A DNA stretch of 64,000 nucleotides from Thelephora terrestris. Taxonomy: Eukaryota; Basidiomycota; Agaricomycetes; Thelephorales; Thelephoraceae. A program made the translations under genes and the position numbers. The stretch lies in assembly GCA_015956445.1 (NCBI GenBank), contig WIUZ02000018.1, forward strand, positions 682,001-746,000, in the 5' to 3' direction. The notes under the pieces were generated by a model that was given only the letters and a program-made list of their open reading frames with translations, ran no database searches and was not told the DNA's origin. Below are positions 22,458 to 34,105 of this stretch, one piece after another. The first letter of the stretch is position 1, and each line of letters begins with the position of its first letter.

Positions 22458-24783
22458 TCAGCTCTCCTCAGAAGTCGAATTCTGTAGAAGTGACGTAGAA
22501 TCAGTATATAAAAAGAAGCTGTCGTAACGGTGACGTACGGGCTTCTTGGCCTCGCGTCCGTATTTCTGATGGGGATCACGAAGTGAGATAAGATGACGGA
22601 AAGAGGGGATAAGATACTTACCCTCTTGTTTGCAAGAGTGACAGAGTCTTTCCAGTACACTTCGAAAGCGTTTTCGGCGGCGCCGGCATTTGTTTTCTTC
22701 CATTCTTTGTAGCACAGTTCCCTAGATCCCATGTTAGTCAGCATAGCCGTAGAACAGAGCGAGTTGATAGAAACTTACTGTGCCGCAGTCATCTTCTTGG
22801 GCTGCTTGTCCTTTTTGGGAGCCGACTTGCGAGATTTTTTACCGGGTGCCGGAGTTTCGGGAGCTATCGGGGTCGGCGCGGCGTTGGTACTAGATCCAGA
22901 TATGTTGCCAAGATTGGTAGCCGAGGTTTCTCCGGACGTAGGCGGCTCGACAAGATCGGAGGACGCGAGGGCAGGAGCAGTCGAGGGAAGGTTCAAAGTG
23001 GTAGAGGAGGCAGCTTGAGAGTCCATAGCACTAGTAGGAGGAACAAGATCGTTATTTTGAGCACCAGAGATATGCTCTGTGTCGCCCTGATTAGAGGCCG
23101 AGGGGGTGATGAGCACAGCGACAGAGGCAGAGACCGGGGGATGCACAGAAGCGTCAAGAGAGGTCTGAGCACAAGAAGAAGTTCCAGGAGTCGAGGCGAT
23201 AGCAGCAGTGTTCTCAGAGACAGAAGCCGGAGGGAGGGCGGGCGGGATACCAGAACCAGAAGTGGGGCTCGTGCCTTCCGAAGTCGCCGGGTTGACCTGG
23301 GAAGGTGGGAAATTAAATAATACATTGAGACGACCCAGAAAATACATACCTGGGACGTAGGAATCGTTAGAGCCGCTGTGGCCACACGGACACCCGCGCT
23401 ATAGGGGGTGAGTCAGTTGGCTGGTCTTGAGGCGCATATAGTCAGGATCTGCGTACAGGAATTTTGGCTAGATAGCATTAGTGATGTGTACAATCAGATT
23501 AAATGAAAAGAAAACATACCCTGGTTCGTAGGGTAAGGGCACGACGAGGATGAGGAGGCGTGGACTCATCTGCCTCCACTCGAGTACGCTTCCGGGGGTC
23601 GTTCGACTCATCGTGGAACACACGTCGCTTGAGATTCCTCCTTGGGGGTTCCTGGACATCGGCGTCGTCCTGGTCGACGTCAATCACCTCACCTTCTGCT
23701 CCAACAGCGCTCCGGTACCAGTTGGGATAGTGGTTAATCCAAATTCGGTCGGCCTTCCAGTGGTTCTGGCAATACCGAAGCCAGGGGTAGCTCTCCTCCA
23801 TCAGCAACACGAACTGGTCCCTTACATGGAGATCCAGCTTCTGCCCGCTTGAGGGAAGCTTCCCCTTCCCATCGTTCGCGTCCTTCAAGAGTCCATTCCA
23901 GAACAACTTCGCCTTGTGACGGGCAGCGTTCCTCTGGGACTCGGGGATCGGGTTACCCTGCTCGTCCTCCATGTAGCAGGAGAGGGTGGAAGTCTTCCCT
24001 TTGGACGACTCGGAAAACGACGAGGGATCGTCGTTTTCCAAGTCGTCCTCTTCCTCCTTCTTCGCCTTACCCTTGCGCATCGCGTTGTAGGACTCGGGGC
24101 CCCAGTGAACAACGCCCAGGAATTGCTTCTGGTCGAGCTGGGGGAGGAGGACGACCTGGGCGTCGGACTTGGAGGGCTTCGTGGTTGTGGAGGGGGGCTG
24201 CATGACGCTGGAGAGGGATTTGGCGATGTTGGCGGGGAGATTGGTGATCCCAGCCGCGATTACGGCCAGCTGCTGATTCGCATGATGGAAAAACCTATTA
24301 AATGTGACACTAGATGTATTATTTAGTCAATATAGAGCGCATATATGCGCATATAATCAGCAAAAAAAACAAACTCACTCCATGGATTGCATGTGCGCGA
24401 TAACATGCTCGTGCTCTTGCTTGAGCTGGGAGTTATCGTGCTCCAATTTCCTCATGCGAGAGTTCGCAGAGGAGTCGAACGACTGTATGTCCGGGAAAGA
24501 GGAGTAGGGACCCGAACGCTTTTGACGCGGTCAAGTCAGATGAATTTGTGAGTGCTTGCGAACATACCATAGAGGGACCGGGATACAGTCCCAATGATCC
24601 ACGGGAATGCGAACCCATGGGATTCCCAGTCGCAGAAAAAAAATTGCTGGCTTGAGACGACCCCATATCCGAGTGGGATGGGCGGAAATCCTGGGTTTGA
24701 AGAAGAGGAGACTGGCCGGCAAATGGATCTGAGCCAGGGCGGTGCTCCGAGTCGCTGGAAAATGCGAAGGGGGACGAAGTCAT
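22458..24783 (-). CDS. second gene of the Plavaka element, unknown function
   Basis: I rebuilt nine exons: 24568-24783, 24379-24482, 23520-24294, 23457-23467, 23350-23398, 22779-23296, 22622-22721, 22539-22565 and 22458-22481. They total 607 residues and every phase fits. The start is MTSSPFAFSSDSEHRPG. A short coiled-coil-like stretch follows (RMRKLEHDNSQLKQEHEHV), then a central part with HWGPESYNAMRKGKAKKEEE and YPWLRYCQNHWKADRIW. After that come a Ser/Thr/Pro-rich linker and a basic segment (KKSRKSAPKKDKQPKK), ending KKTNAGAAENAFEVYWKD and a short tail. I recognise no catalytic domain. Co-location suggests an accessory DNA-binding or regulatory partner of the transposase, by analogy with TnpA of CACTA elements; that is inference. 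Exon 4 is only 11 nt. Confidence 0.72.
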
Positions 24784-24943
24784 TTGAGGTGAAGATGATG
24801 GTGGTAAAGAGAAAGGATGGGGAAAGAAGGAAACACGAAAGGCGTTGGGGCAGAGAGCGGCCGCGTTAATCTTATCTATCCGGTGCGAGGTATATCGACT
24901 TCGATCAATATATTCATGTGGTGTGCTTCTATTATTACCCGTC

Positions 24944-27900
24944 TTAAGCGTTGCCCGTATCAATTACACCTAACGCAAACTTTTCTACCAAAAAAAAATT
25001 ACGAGGCTGGTCGTTCTGCTCCCCGAACGGTACCATTGCTACGACCGAAAGAATGGTATCTACCCGAATGATTACTAAATTATTTTGACCTTCGTACTTA
25101 CATACGTTGAGGGCGTTGTGTGATTTTTGCCTCATGTTTTCGTCCACTGGTGAATAGAGCGAACAGAGGGAGAGGGTCTCCGAGATTCCTGCGATGTCGG
25201 CTTGAAAATAGAACTGGACTTCGGCAAACCGTATCGTTCCTTGATAGAGGACCTACAATAACATCACCCGCATTAATATCAAAACGTAACCAAGATCAAA
25301 TCGCGTACCTTAACGTTGCGATCCGTCCGGGCGCCATTCGAAGTGCGGATGACCTCTTTCCAATAGGAGCGTGCGATCTGGCCTGTGGGAATGCTTAGTC
25401 TTGCCCATCGGTAGATTGATCTTCTGGGGACGTCCGTTAGGCTAGAATAGAAATTGTTGAGCGCTATATCTTCATTGTTGGAAGGGCGGTAAGGCCGTGT
25501 ATCTTTAGGCCCAAGTAACGTATAGCCGGCGCCGATATCGATGGAACCTCTGGGATCCTTCGTCGTCCGTTCGAGAGAGGGCCACATGGAGATGATTGCG
25601 TTGACCTCCGCGACTTTTTTTGCCTGTTCGCTGAGGTTGTCGAACGGATTAGAGGGCTGCTTGATCAGTGAGCCGAAAACCCCAATTACGCGCTCCATCG
25701 TCCATTGAGCCGATAGGGAGGGAGGTCCAATGCGAACCGTTTCGGGAACGAGATGGACGAGAGAGTGGACACATTGTCGAACAAAATGGAGGCGTTCCGT
25801 TTTCCTGCGATAGTAGAGTACCTCGAATTCGGCGACCCACTCGAGAAGATTTTGATAGGCGAGTTTTAGCTGCTCGGGAGAGATCTGGCGTTGGTAGATT
25901 ATCCGGATACCGATCACGAGCTTGCAGTAGTGTCGGTAATACACCTCTGGGAGGATTCTGTAGAATAGCCCGGGTCCGAGTCCATAGAAATACACAAGTA
26001 GCTCCCAAGCTTTATAGCCACTCGAGAGCTTTTCGGCCGGATTCCGAGGCGTACGGTCGTAGGAACGGGGGAAGTAGGGTGCAGCGGCTGCAACGGCCCT
26101 GCCGTGAGCCTTCCAGACGTCGCCTTTCAAGGTAGCCCAGTCCCAGACTTCGGAAGATTTATCTCCCTTCCGACAATTCTCCTTCTCGCACCACAGCTCA
26201 AACATCAGGCCCGTTAGATTAATCACTGGCTGGTGCATTATGTCGCCAGGGAAACAGGTAGGTACCTTGAGGATCCGAGGGAGTCCGTAGAAAAGACTAG
26301 CTTTCCTGATCCCAGTCTCGAGACGTCGCCTCCGGTATTCGGGTGCATTGGGCGAAGCGAGGACTTCATTGAGATCTTCTCGATATGATGACGTACCGGC
26401 GTCGGGTAAACTGTTGATGTCGATGTCAGCGTGATTAGATCCGGGGTGATCTGAATCCAGAGGCCGGAGTAGGACCGGATAGTAATGAGGTCCGCCGGGT
26501 TTATTGCGGCCTGCAAGTCCACAAAAAACCCGGCAGCCCTTCCTACCATGATGTCCAACAGCGCCACTGACATCAGCCGCAGCGATGGCGTCCATAAGGA
26601 TCAGGAGGAGGAAGAGGAAGGAGTCGGCTTCGACTTTGTTGAAGCCATCCCAAATTCGCATCCCTTCCTTCTGGATAGCAGAAGCGTGCGCCAGACCTGG
26701 AAAGAGGAAGGAGTCGAGGTGTTTGGGGTTTTTCGGGCCAGGGATAATGCCGCCAGGAAGTATATTGCGTATCTTGTAGCGTTGATCCGGCGCAAGGTCG
26801 AGGATAATCCAAATATAGATCCAGCAGTCCGATTTTTTATTGCGGTAAAGCTGGGCGCCGTCTATTGAGAACATAACGACCGAGTCGTAGTCCTTTATTG
26901 TGCCGTTTTCGACGGCGTCCAGGTAGTCCGATCCACAGTAGATATCGTCGTAAACAAAGTCTTCACCTCGAGTCCGCTTCTCCAGTAGTTCCCTCGTCTT
27001 GTTACGGCGGTAGAGCATCTTTTCGGCCGTTTGGGGGTTTCCCCAACAGGCCTGGAGCTGTGGGCCGACCGGAAAGGTTGTGAAGACCTTCCTGGGCACC
27101 TTGGTTTTGCCGCCAGACCTCCGCAGCTGCTCTTCGTCGTACCGAGGTTTTTGACAGCGAGGACAATGCTCCAGTTGAGCAAACGGACCAGTGAAAGCCG
27201 CACAAGAGTCAACACACATGTGGTCCTTCCAAGTGAGTACCCCAGATAGATTAGATACCCTTCGCTTGACCTGATCGTACGAAAGCATTCCAGAATCGGG
27301 ATAGCGTTCCAGGACGTCCTCACGGGCCTCAGCATAAGCCCTCTGAGAGGTAAGATGGTCCAGTGTCGACATATAGAATTTTATAGATAGGCGGAGATCC
27401 GGGTCCTCAGAAGGAATAAATCGAGACCCTTGAGGGTTCCGAAATGAGTGAAGTTCAGTCGGACTGAACCTGGTACCCAGGGTCGCCTCCCTGACCATCT
27501 GGACAAACTGGAAATTCGTTTTCATGCTTTCCAGAGTAATGTTCAACTCGTCGTCGCTGTCGCTGTCGCTGGGTGGATTTTCCTCGGTTTCAGGTGGAGG
27601 GATGGGTTCTTCGTCCGAGCCAAGGAGCAAAGGATCTTCTTCGTCAAAATCTTCACCCTCAGACCGGCAGGGGGGAGGAGGAGGAGAGTCTAGGTTGGTG
27701 TTTTCGTCGATGGGAGGGCCTGGGATCGGAGGAGGTAATTCGGAATTTTCAAGCTCAAGCTCGGGCGTAGGGGCAGGAGGGGGAATTTCTGGGGACGTTT
27801 CACGCCCAGGAGTAACTTCCATACGGTTTTGAGCACTCTATATGTATTGTACTATGAGTATCGTGTTTTTGAGGCGCATATATCCAGTGTGATCTGGCAC

Positions 27901-28200
27901 GCTTACTGATCCCGACCCCGCGGCTCGGTTAGATGTATGCGGGGTAACTTCGACTTCTTCAATTCCCAGACGACGTCGCTTCCGTGCCCTTCTGTTAAGT
28001 AGAGGGACTTCCTGGACGTCGGATACCCTATTGTTTGCTTGCGTCCGCCCAGTCGTAAGATCGCCGTACTGGGCTTTCTTTCCACCAGGATTATGGCGAT
28101 ACCACGTCCTTCTCGAGACCACCTTGCCACTAGGTGAGTATAGCGTGCACTTTGCACACATACAAGTGCCCGCCGGGGGGTCGGATTCGGGGGGATCCAT
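24944..28200 (-). CDS. Plavaka transposase (CACTA-related DDE-type)
   Basis: Exons 27907-28200, 25309-27837 and 24944-25252 give 1043 residues with matching phases. Exon 1 carries a zinc-finger-like start (CMCAKCTLYSPSGKVVSRRT, then WYRHNPGG). Exon 2 has CVDSCAAF..CPRCQKPRY followed by the Plavaka core: FSIDGAQLYRNKKSDCWIYI, PKHLDSFLFPGLAH, VGHHGRKGCRVFCGL and HYYPVLLRP. The C-terminal part includes SAQWTMERVIGVFGSLIKQ, and exon 3 encodes VLYQGTIRFAEVQFYF. It should bind the terminal repeats and excise the element in the nucleus. The ATG at 28200 is preferred over an upstream GTG. No break is visible, so the protein may be functional. Confidence 0.93.
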
Positions 28201-28450
28201 TGGGGGAATGGGCCAGAGCACACCTAAGGTCGTCGGAGGACTTGTAAGAAGATAACTTAGACAAAATTTTCATTGATTCAGACGAGTTACACCGACGACG
28301 TAGGTACATGCTGTCTACTCTATTGAAAACATGTTGAACTTGATGTACACGACGCGGGCTCATTAAGAACACGCGATCTGGCTTGAGCCGGATCGCGCGG
28401 CCTAGACCTTCTCACGTGAGATAGATCCGGCTCGCCCCGTATTCATTTGC

Positions 28451-28482
28451 TCTCGCTCCCACCGGATCGAATTCTCACTGGG
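28451..28482 (-). repeat. right terminal inverted repeat of the Plavaka element
   Basis: Reverse complement of 22070-22101 with one mismatch. It ends ..CACTGGG directly before the target-site repeat. Confidence 0.92.
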
Positions 28483-28489
28483 GATGACG
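28483..28489. repeat. target-site duplication, right copy (GATGACG)
   Basis: Identical to 22063-22069. Confidence 0.85.
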
Positions 28490-31173
28490 GGTCGAAAACT
28501 CGACTGTGGTAGCTCGGCACCTACCTGAGAGACTGGATATGCCAACTGCTCCAGGGAAAAGTCAAGCGTGGTCGCTGCGTTGCACCCAGATATGTACACG
28601 AGGCTGGCATAAAATCAACAGCAGGGTGCGCAATCGGCATGTTGAGTGCACACCTCTTGCGTGGCGTGATAAACTAGCGAGAAGTCGCCGCAGTTGGAGA
28701 GACATGCTTAAGATTCCCAGGTCCCGCCGGCACGGCACAGGTAAGCGCTAGAGCAAAGTTATGATCACAAGTCCGAAGATCTTCCTTGATGACCCTGCGC
28801 CATCGTTCTCCCGCGGGTGATGCTTTTCCGTTGACGACCCTGGAGAATCGGTTTGTGTGCCCTGCAACACTTACACTCCCAAGAATGAGCGGTCTGACTG
28901 GTTCCTCTCGGCCTTCTCGTGACGCCTCTCTTCCCTCTCAACCAACGAATTCGTGATGCGGAATCTCAACTCATAAAATCTTTCCTGGAACGCCGTCTCG
29001 CAGTTGGCTCTACGTAAACGTCATGCACGCCTTTGAAAACGACCAATCCGTCGCGTGGGATCGCGACATATACCAAGACTTTCCACTACCCGGTCATTTT
29101 CGACATTCGCTCCCCTTTCCACATCGAATCTCGTTCGTCAATTTCCGTTAGATTTAGCTTATCCGCGCCGAGGGTGATCCAAACTTCCTTGGAACTATTC
29201 ACAACTTCGCGAAACCAGGCCTCCGATCTGGCACCCAGGCCGATCTCATCAAAGTAGGACCTCACCCTCACTATGTGAGCCGCACGACGTTGGGGGTACC
29301 ATTGATCTCGCAGTTTGCTTTGCGATGCATCACAAAACCGTTGATCCCTACCATGAGATTGTATTTCAAGAGAGGCGGGGTTCAGTTTCGCCTTCCAATC
29401 GCCGTCCTTCAGCGCACACGCGTCCGCGGCTCGCTAGACCATCAAACAATATCTTTTCTCATACCCTTCAAGCTCGTACGTGTACATGTCCCGGGCTTCC
29501 CTTCCACGAACTTATCGCAACCAAGCGATCGTCCAGTCACGGCCCACGAAGAGGTTTCGAAAAAAAAAAACACTTCGAGCTGCCAAGAAGGGATCGGCAA
29601 TGAACTCATCACTGGACGGAAGTTAGTCATGCTTCTGGAACGTCTTACGGGAGCAAGGGAAGGTCAGACGCCTTCCGAAGGGATCCATTGGCGTCTTCAG
29701 TATAGGCCAACGTTCAGCTCCAGGTGATATGAGCAACACGCGCGCGCGGAAGGGTTCCTCCCCGTGCTCCCTCCCGAGTCCCTGCTCCTCAGAATAACCC
29801 ATGTTTTCTCCAGGGATCGGTACCTTCGTCGCTGGCCATGAGACAACTGGCACCGCCACGTCGTAGACTTCCCCGGGCCCCGCCAAAACCTATTAAGACA
29901 GGAAACTCTGAGAAGAGCTGAGAGCTTTTCATCCGACGATGGTCGAGCACGAGACCCACGCCAACTTGGACTCGCCGACCGCGAGTCACTCTCGCTCTAC
30001 TCACTTGTGAGGGGGATAATGGCCGTGAAGACACCGTCTTTCCGATGAGAGAGGGTCATTCGATCAGATGCACGCTGTCACGGTATTGCAGCCTTTCATA
30101 TCCACATCCTTTTGCGAGCAGCATGGGTAAAGGCGTCGAATCTATGAACCCAAATTTTGCCGTGAGAGCATCGTCACCCCAGATCTCTTTATCCACGTTC
30201 GAGTCTCAGCGTGTCTTACGCCACGTCGATGATGTAGCTGCTCAAACAACGCTGACTGGGGTGACGACGCTCAGCTCGAGTTCGTGTGGCTCTTCACCCT
30301 TATCCTGTCGCTGCTCAAATGGCAAATGCTGATCCCTCACGCTGGGTTTACAATCCCGAACGATGTGAAAGCCTCCGGAAGCAATTTCCGAGAACCCTGG
30401 CATATGGGACAAGCTTACGAGTTTAGTACTGGGTGGCCCTGGTGCGCCCAGAGATGACGGGTAAGTGCCAGCGCTCATAAAATTTCGCTCTTTGACTTCT
30501 TTCTTCGTTACCTCATGAATATATTTCTAACCGCGTCTTATACCCTGCGCGACGACGCGCCTCTTGTTCGGGTTGGTTTTCGAGTTCAAGTTCAGGTCGG
30601 TCTTCCCCCGGGAGGGTATCGTGTGGCGGAACTAGGCCACGGTTCGACAGCCGTTTGTCAAGGGTGAGGAGCAGAAATTGCTCCAATGTGTCAAAGCCCA
30701 CGCTCTTAATTGGTGGGACGGATCTCGAAGGGTATAGAACCAACGCGGTGCGGTGACCGCCAACGTCGGGGATAACATTTGCAGCCTCGACTAACCGTGC
30801 TCGGTCGATCGTGAGCGGGTAGTACATCCATACACCAGTGTTGCCCAAAGGCGTTGCAAAATATTGATACAATCTACAGAAAACATTGCCGCGACCACAT
30901 GAGGTGTACATAGCACAGGAATAATATCGATAGCGTCGACGGTCATATCAGAAAACCAGGCGTTAAAAAAATTACAGTCGGTCCATAGCAAACGCGAAAA
31001 ACAAAAGAATACAACATAGAAAGTATGAGGTTGAGCCTAGCGTTGCAGGGAAAAAATGTACGGGTACAGGAGGTCGGCCAACACAGTTGAAAGCCATGCC
31101 AAGGAAAATGGAAAGCAGAAATGAGAGTAAACGGTCCTGTTCTCAGGAATGGAATATCCGTCCAAATGTCCGG
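28490..31173. other. intergenic, one unclassified open frame
   Basis: A minus-strand open frame at 30513-30911 (for example VGFDTLEQFLLLTLDKRLSN, then RPELELENQPEQEARRR) reads like protein but belongs to no family I know. It has no clear partner exons. Otherwise nothing is recognised. Confidence 0.25.
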
Positions 31174-34105
31174 TCAGTGAATTGGAGCGGGATTTGTTGA
31201 GCCGCTGGCCGGTGCGCCACATGCTGAGGAGGGAGAGTCAACAGGGATTGGTAGCATGGATTTCAGCAGCTTACCCGCAATTTCTCGTTCTACCTCCTGC
31301 AGTAGATTTCTGCAGGTCGCTATGCCCTTCGATGCCCCAAGCTTCCCAAAGATCTCAAGCGCATCCAAAGCTTCAGGGACAACGTACTCGAACCGGCGTT
31401 GTCGATACCAGATCCGGGCCTTCGACTCCATCGCGCAACCCAGGTTGTATGCATCGTCAAGTGCGTGCGACTTGGCTTGATCGATGTGATCATGCGCATT
31501 CTTGAAATCGTCTTCACCCGCGAAGAGCTCTGCGAGCAAGTAATGAACCCAAAATATTTGACTGTGCCATTCGAAGGCGGACGCAATTCTGAGGGCTTCC
31601 CCGAAATGAAGAATCGCCTTCTCCCTCTCCCCTTTAGAACGACATATTCGACCAAGAATTTGATGAGATCGACAGACGCGGAACTCCTGGCCACTCTCCA
31701 GGAGAGCTACTGAATGTGTTGCAGCTTGCTCCGCGGCGTCAAGTTGTCCGTCCAGATGGAACAGCTCGGCGAGGTCATTCCAACAACGTGCTTCCCCAAC
31801 TGTGTCACCGAGCCGTTCGAGAATCCCCAATGCTTCTTTCGTCTGTTGTATCCCTTCCTTATGTAGGCCTAAAAATAGGTTTGCACGAGACAGGAAAACC
31901 AGTGCTTGGGCGACCTGAAACTCATTCTCCTGCTTTCTGGCGAGTTCCAAGGCATGAATGACGACCCGCTTTTGTTCCCCATAATTTCCGAGCATGTAAT
32001 ACAACCGTGAGAGTCCGATCAAACATCTTGGCTTGGAGGGATGGCCATCCACAAGCCGTTCGATTTTGGACCCAAGCACAGTATACCGCCTTTTGTGCCA
32101 ATATAGGTGCTCCATAAAGTAAACACAGATGCCCCAAAGGACCTCCGAGTCCATGTCGAGCGAGGTGAACACATCAAGTAGACACTCAATGTTCATGTCC
32201 TCTGACACAATCCATCGTGCTTCTTCGAACCCGGGTGCATCGGGATCAACCTTGACTGATAATCGGCTGAAGTAGTGATCCCTGGCTGCACAGAGGAGGG
32301 GGGAAGATTTCGGATCTCTGGGGCGAAGGTGGTCTCTGATCGGTGCCAACATGGTGATGAAGTTGTTGGTTCGGGATGTCAACGAAAGAACACAGAATTT
32401 GTCGAATATATTCTTCCTGTCGCGGATGGTGGGAAACAACCAGTCGAGGTTGTTCTTGTCGATGCCTTGAGGGAAGAAGGCGACGACCCCAAGGAGATCA
32501 CGAGCGTGCGGGCCAAGGTTGCGGAATGAGGGGGAAGCGAGCGAGAGTTCGATTGTTGCCGCGAGGCTCTCGTAATCCGTATGAAGTGCCTGCGACCGGT
32601 GTGTGTCCCACTCTTTGGCCAGTTCATCATAATTCCACCTGTTGTGAAAAGCGGTGGTAGCGAGCAGCGTGATCGACAGCGCATGGAAGTCTAGTTGTTT
32701 GACAAGGTTGCTGATGACCTCGGACCGTCCGCCGTTGTTGTAGATACTGTAGAAGAGGTTGCATGCTGACTCCGCTGATAACGTGGAGATGGTAGGACAC
32801 TCGAAGTGTGGGGGAATGATGGAAATGCGGGAGGCGATTCCAAGACAGATGTTGGGAAAGCGGCTCAACTCCTCCACCACTGCGTATATCTCACGGGCAT
32901 CAGTTCCCTGTGGGTCAAGAATCGATTCGGCGTTGTCGAGGAACAGGATCATCTCCCTTGAGGACAGGAATGGGCGTAGGGGGGCCAGATCCTCGGGATT
33001 TTCAATTGCTGCACCGATGACCTTGGAGAGTTTGTTGAGAAGATTGGAGGAAGACGCTGGGAACTTGTCACAGCGGATGAATCGACGGTCACCGCCAAAC
33101 CGTTCCTTGATGCGATCATTATGGAGGACTGTCAATGCGATAGAAGTTTTGCCGATCCCTCCAGCACCGATGAGAGCAACGGGTTTGAGGCGCTCAGCGA
33201 GGCTGACGACCTTCTCGATTAGATCTTGGCGTCCAAAACAGGTTCTCGGTGGAGGCGGTGGAGATTCCCCGCATACACTGGATGCAAACACGAGACACGG
33301 TATACATTGGCCGTCGAGATTGCGAACCTTGTCTGGGCCTAGGCAGTGACAGCAGTTTATCGGTTATCGGTGACGGGAAGAGTCTGGTATTTACTCACCG
33401 GCAGATTCGCACCATCAGACCCTTGATGCTCCACCATGACGCGATGGATATCAGACACGATTTTGCGGGTGTCGGAAATTTTCAGGTTGGTGTCGATTGC
33501 AAGTTCAGTCTGAAAACGCACGGTCAGCGATGAAAGCGTAAAGAAGTGATAGAACGTACGTTGAAGGTTTTGAGAATCTTGCTGAGTGCTGACTTCCACG
33601 CAGAAATCATGACTTTATCGTCAGAGGCTGGGTTACGCTTGCTTTGTTCCATGACTTTCCGCTGGATCTCCGCTACAGTCCTGCAACGGGGGATGTCGAC
33701 CGTCAGCCATCTAAACTGTACATCGTCGGTCAAACCCACGTCGTCAAATGGGATATTGCCTCGCCCACGGACTGACTAAAGTCCTCCGTTCTTTGTCCTC
33801 TCGTTCCTCGATCTAGGGCTCCACAGATCTCAGCGCAGTTCAATCCGAGCTCGATGTAGTCCCGCTCGTGAACCGCGGATTTCTAGTCAAAGGCGAGCGT
33901 CAAAGGTAAGCTGGAAGCTCGTTATCACGTAGGATATGGAGAGATGTACCCTTATATTTCTCAAGAGGGCGCTGACCGACCCAAAAGCAGCCTTGGCGGG
34001 TGTGATGCCCGAGGCCTCCTCCGCAGAATCCAGAGTTTTGATGCCCGCGTCCAACGTTGAGAGGATGTTTATTTGCCCTTCCGGTAGCCGGGAGTTTGTA
34101 GCCAT
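31174..34105 (-). CDS. NLR-like STAND protein: helical N-terminus, NB-ARC, TPR repeats
   Basis: Exons 33950-34105, 33740-33882, 33560-33680, 33413-33509 and 31174-33338 give 893 residues with all phases matching. Residues 1-170 are helical (ITPAKAAFGSVSALLRNIR, ERDYIELGLNCAEICGALD, SQSVGEAISHLTTTVAEIQ), the kind of N-terminus that precedes NB-ARC in many Agaricomycete NLRs. The nucleotide-binding domain has P-loop GAGGIGKTS near residue 229, Walker B MILFLDNAES near 301 and CLGIASRISI as a sensor-like stretch. The C-terminus holds TPR-like repeats (near 565-850, for example ALEIFGKLGASKG), then a Pro/Ser tail. Fungal STAND proteins act as ATP-dependent switches in non-self recognition and regulated cell death. 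The ligand is unknown. Whether the N-terminus is a 4-helix killing domain is inference. Confidence 0.88.

Larger units (their letters stand above)
22070..28482 (-). mobile_element. complete Plavaka-type DNA transposon (CACTA-related), 6413 bp
   Basis: Terminal inverted repeats of 32 bp, one mismatch, begin CCCAGTGAGAATTCG at both ends and are flanked by the exact 7-bp repeat GATGACG. The element carries two minus-strand genes, the transposase (24944-28200) and a second spliced gene (22458-24783), both with fully consistent reading frames. This makes it a structurally whole, probably recent copy. Subterminal sequence includes a 10-bp inverted repeat near the right end (GAGCCGGATC at 28385, GATCCGGCTC at 28424). 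Plavaka transposases are abundant in Agaricomycetes. Confidence 0.92.

Noticed and set aside
27838-28221. Separate small gene upstream of the transposase
   Set aside because: An intron at 27838-27906 joins it in phase to the transposase; it is exon 1.
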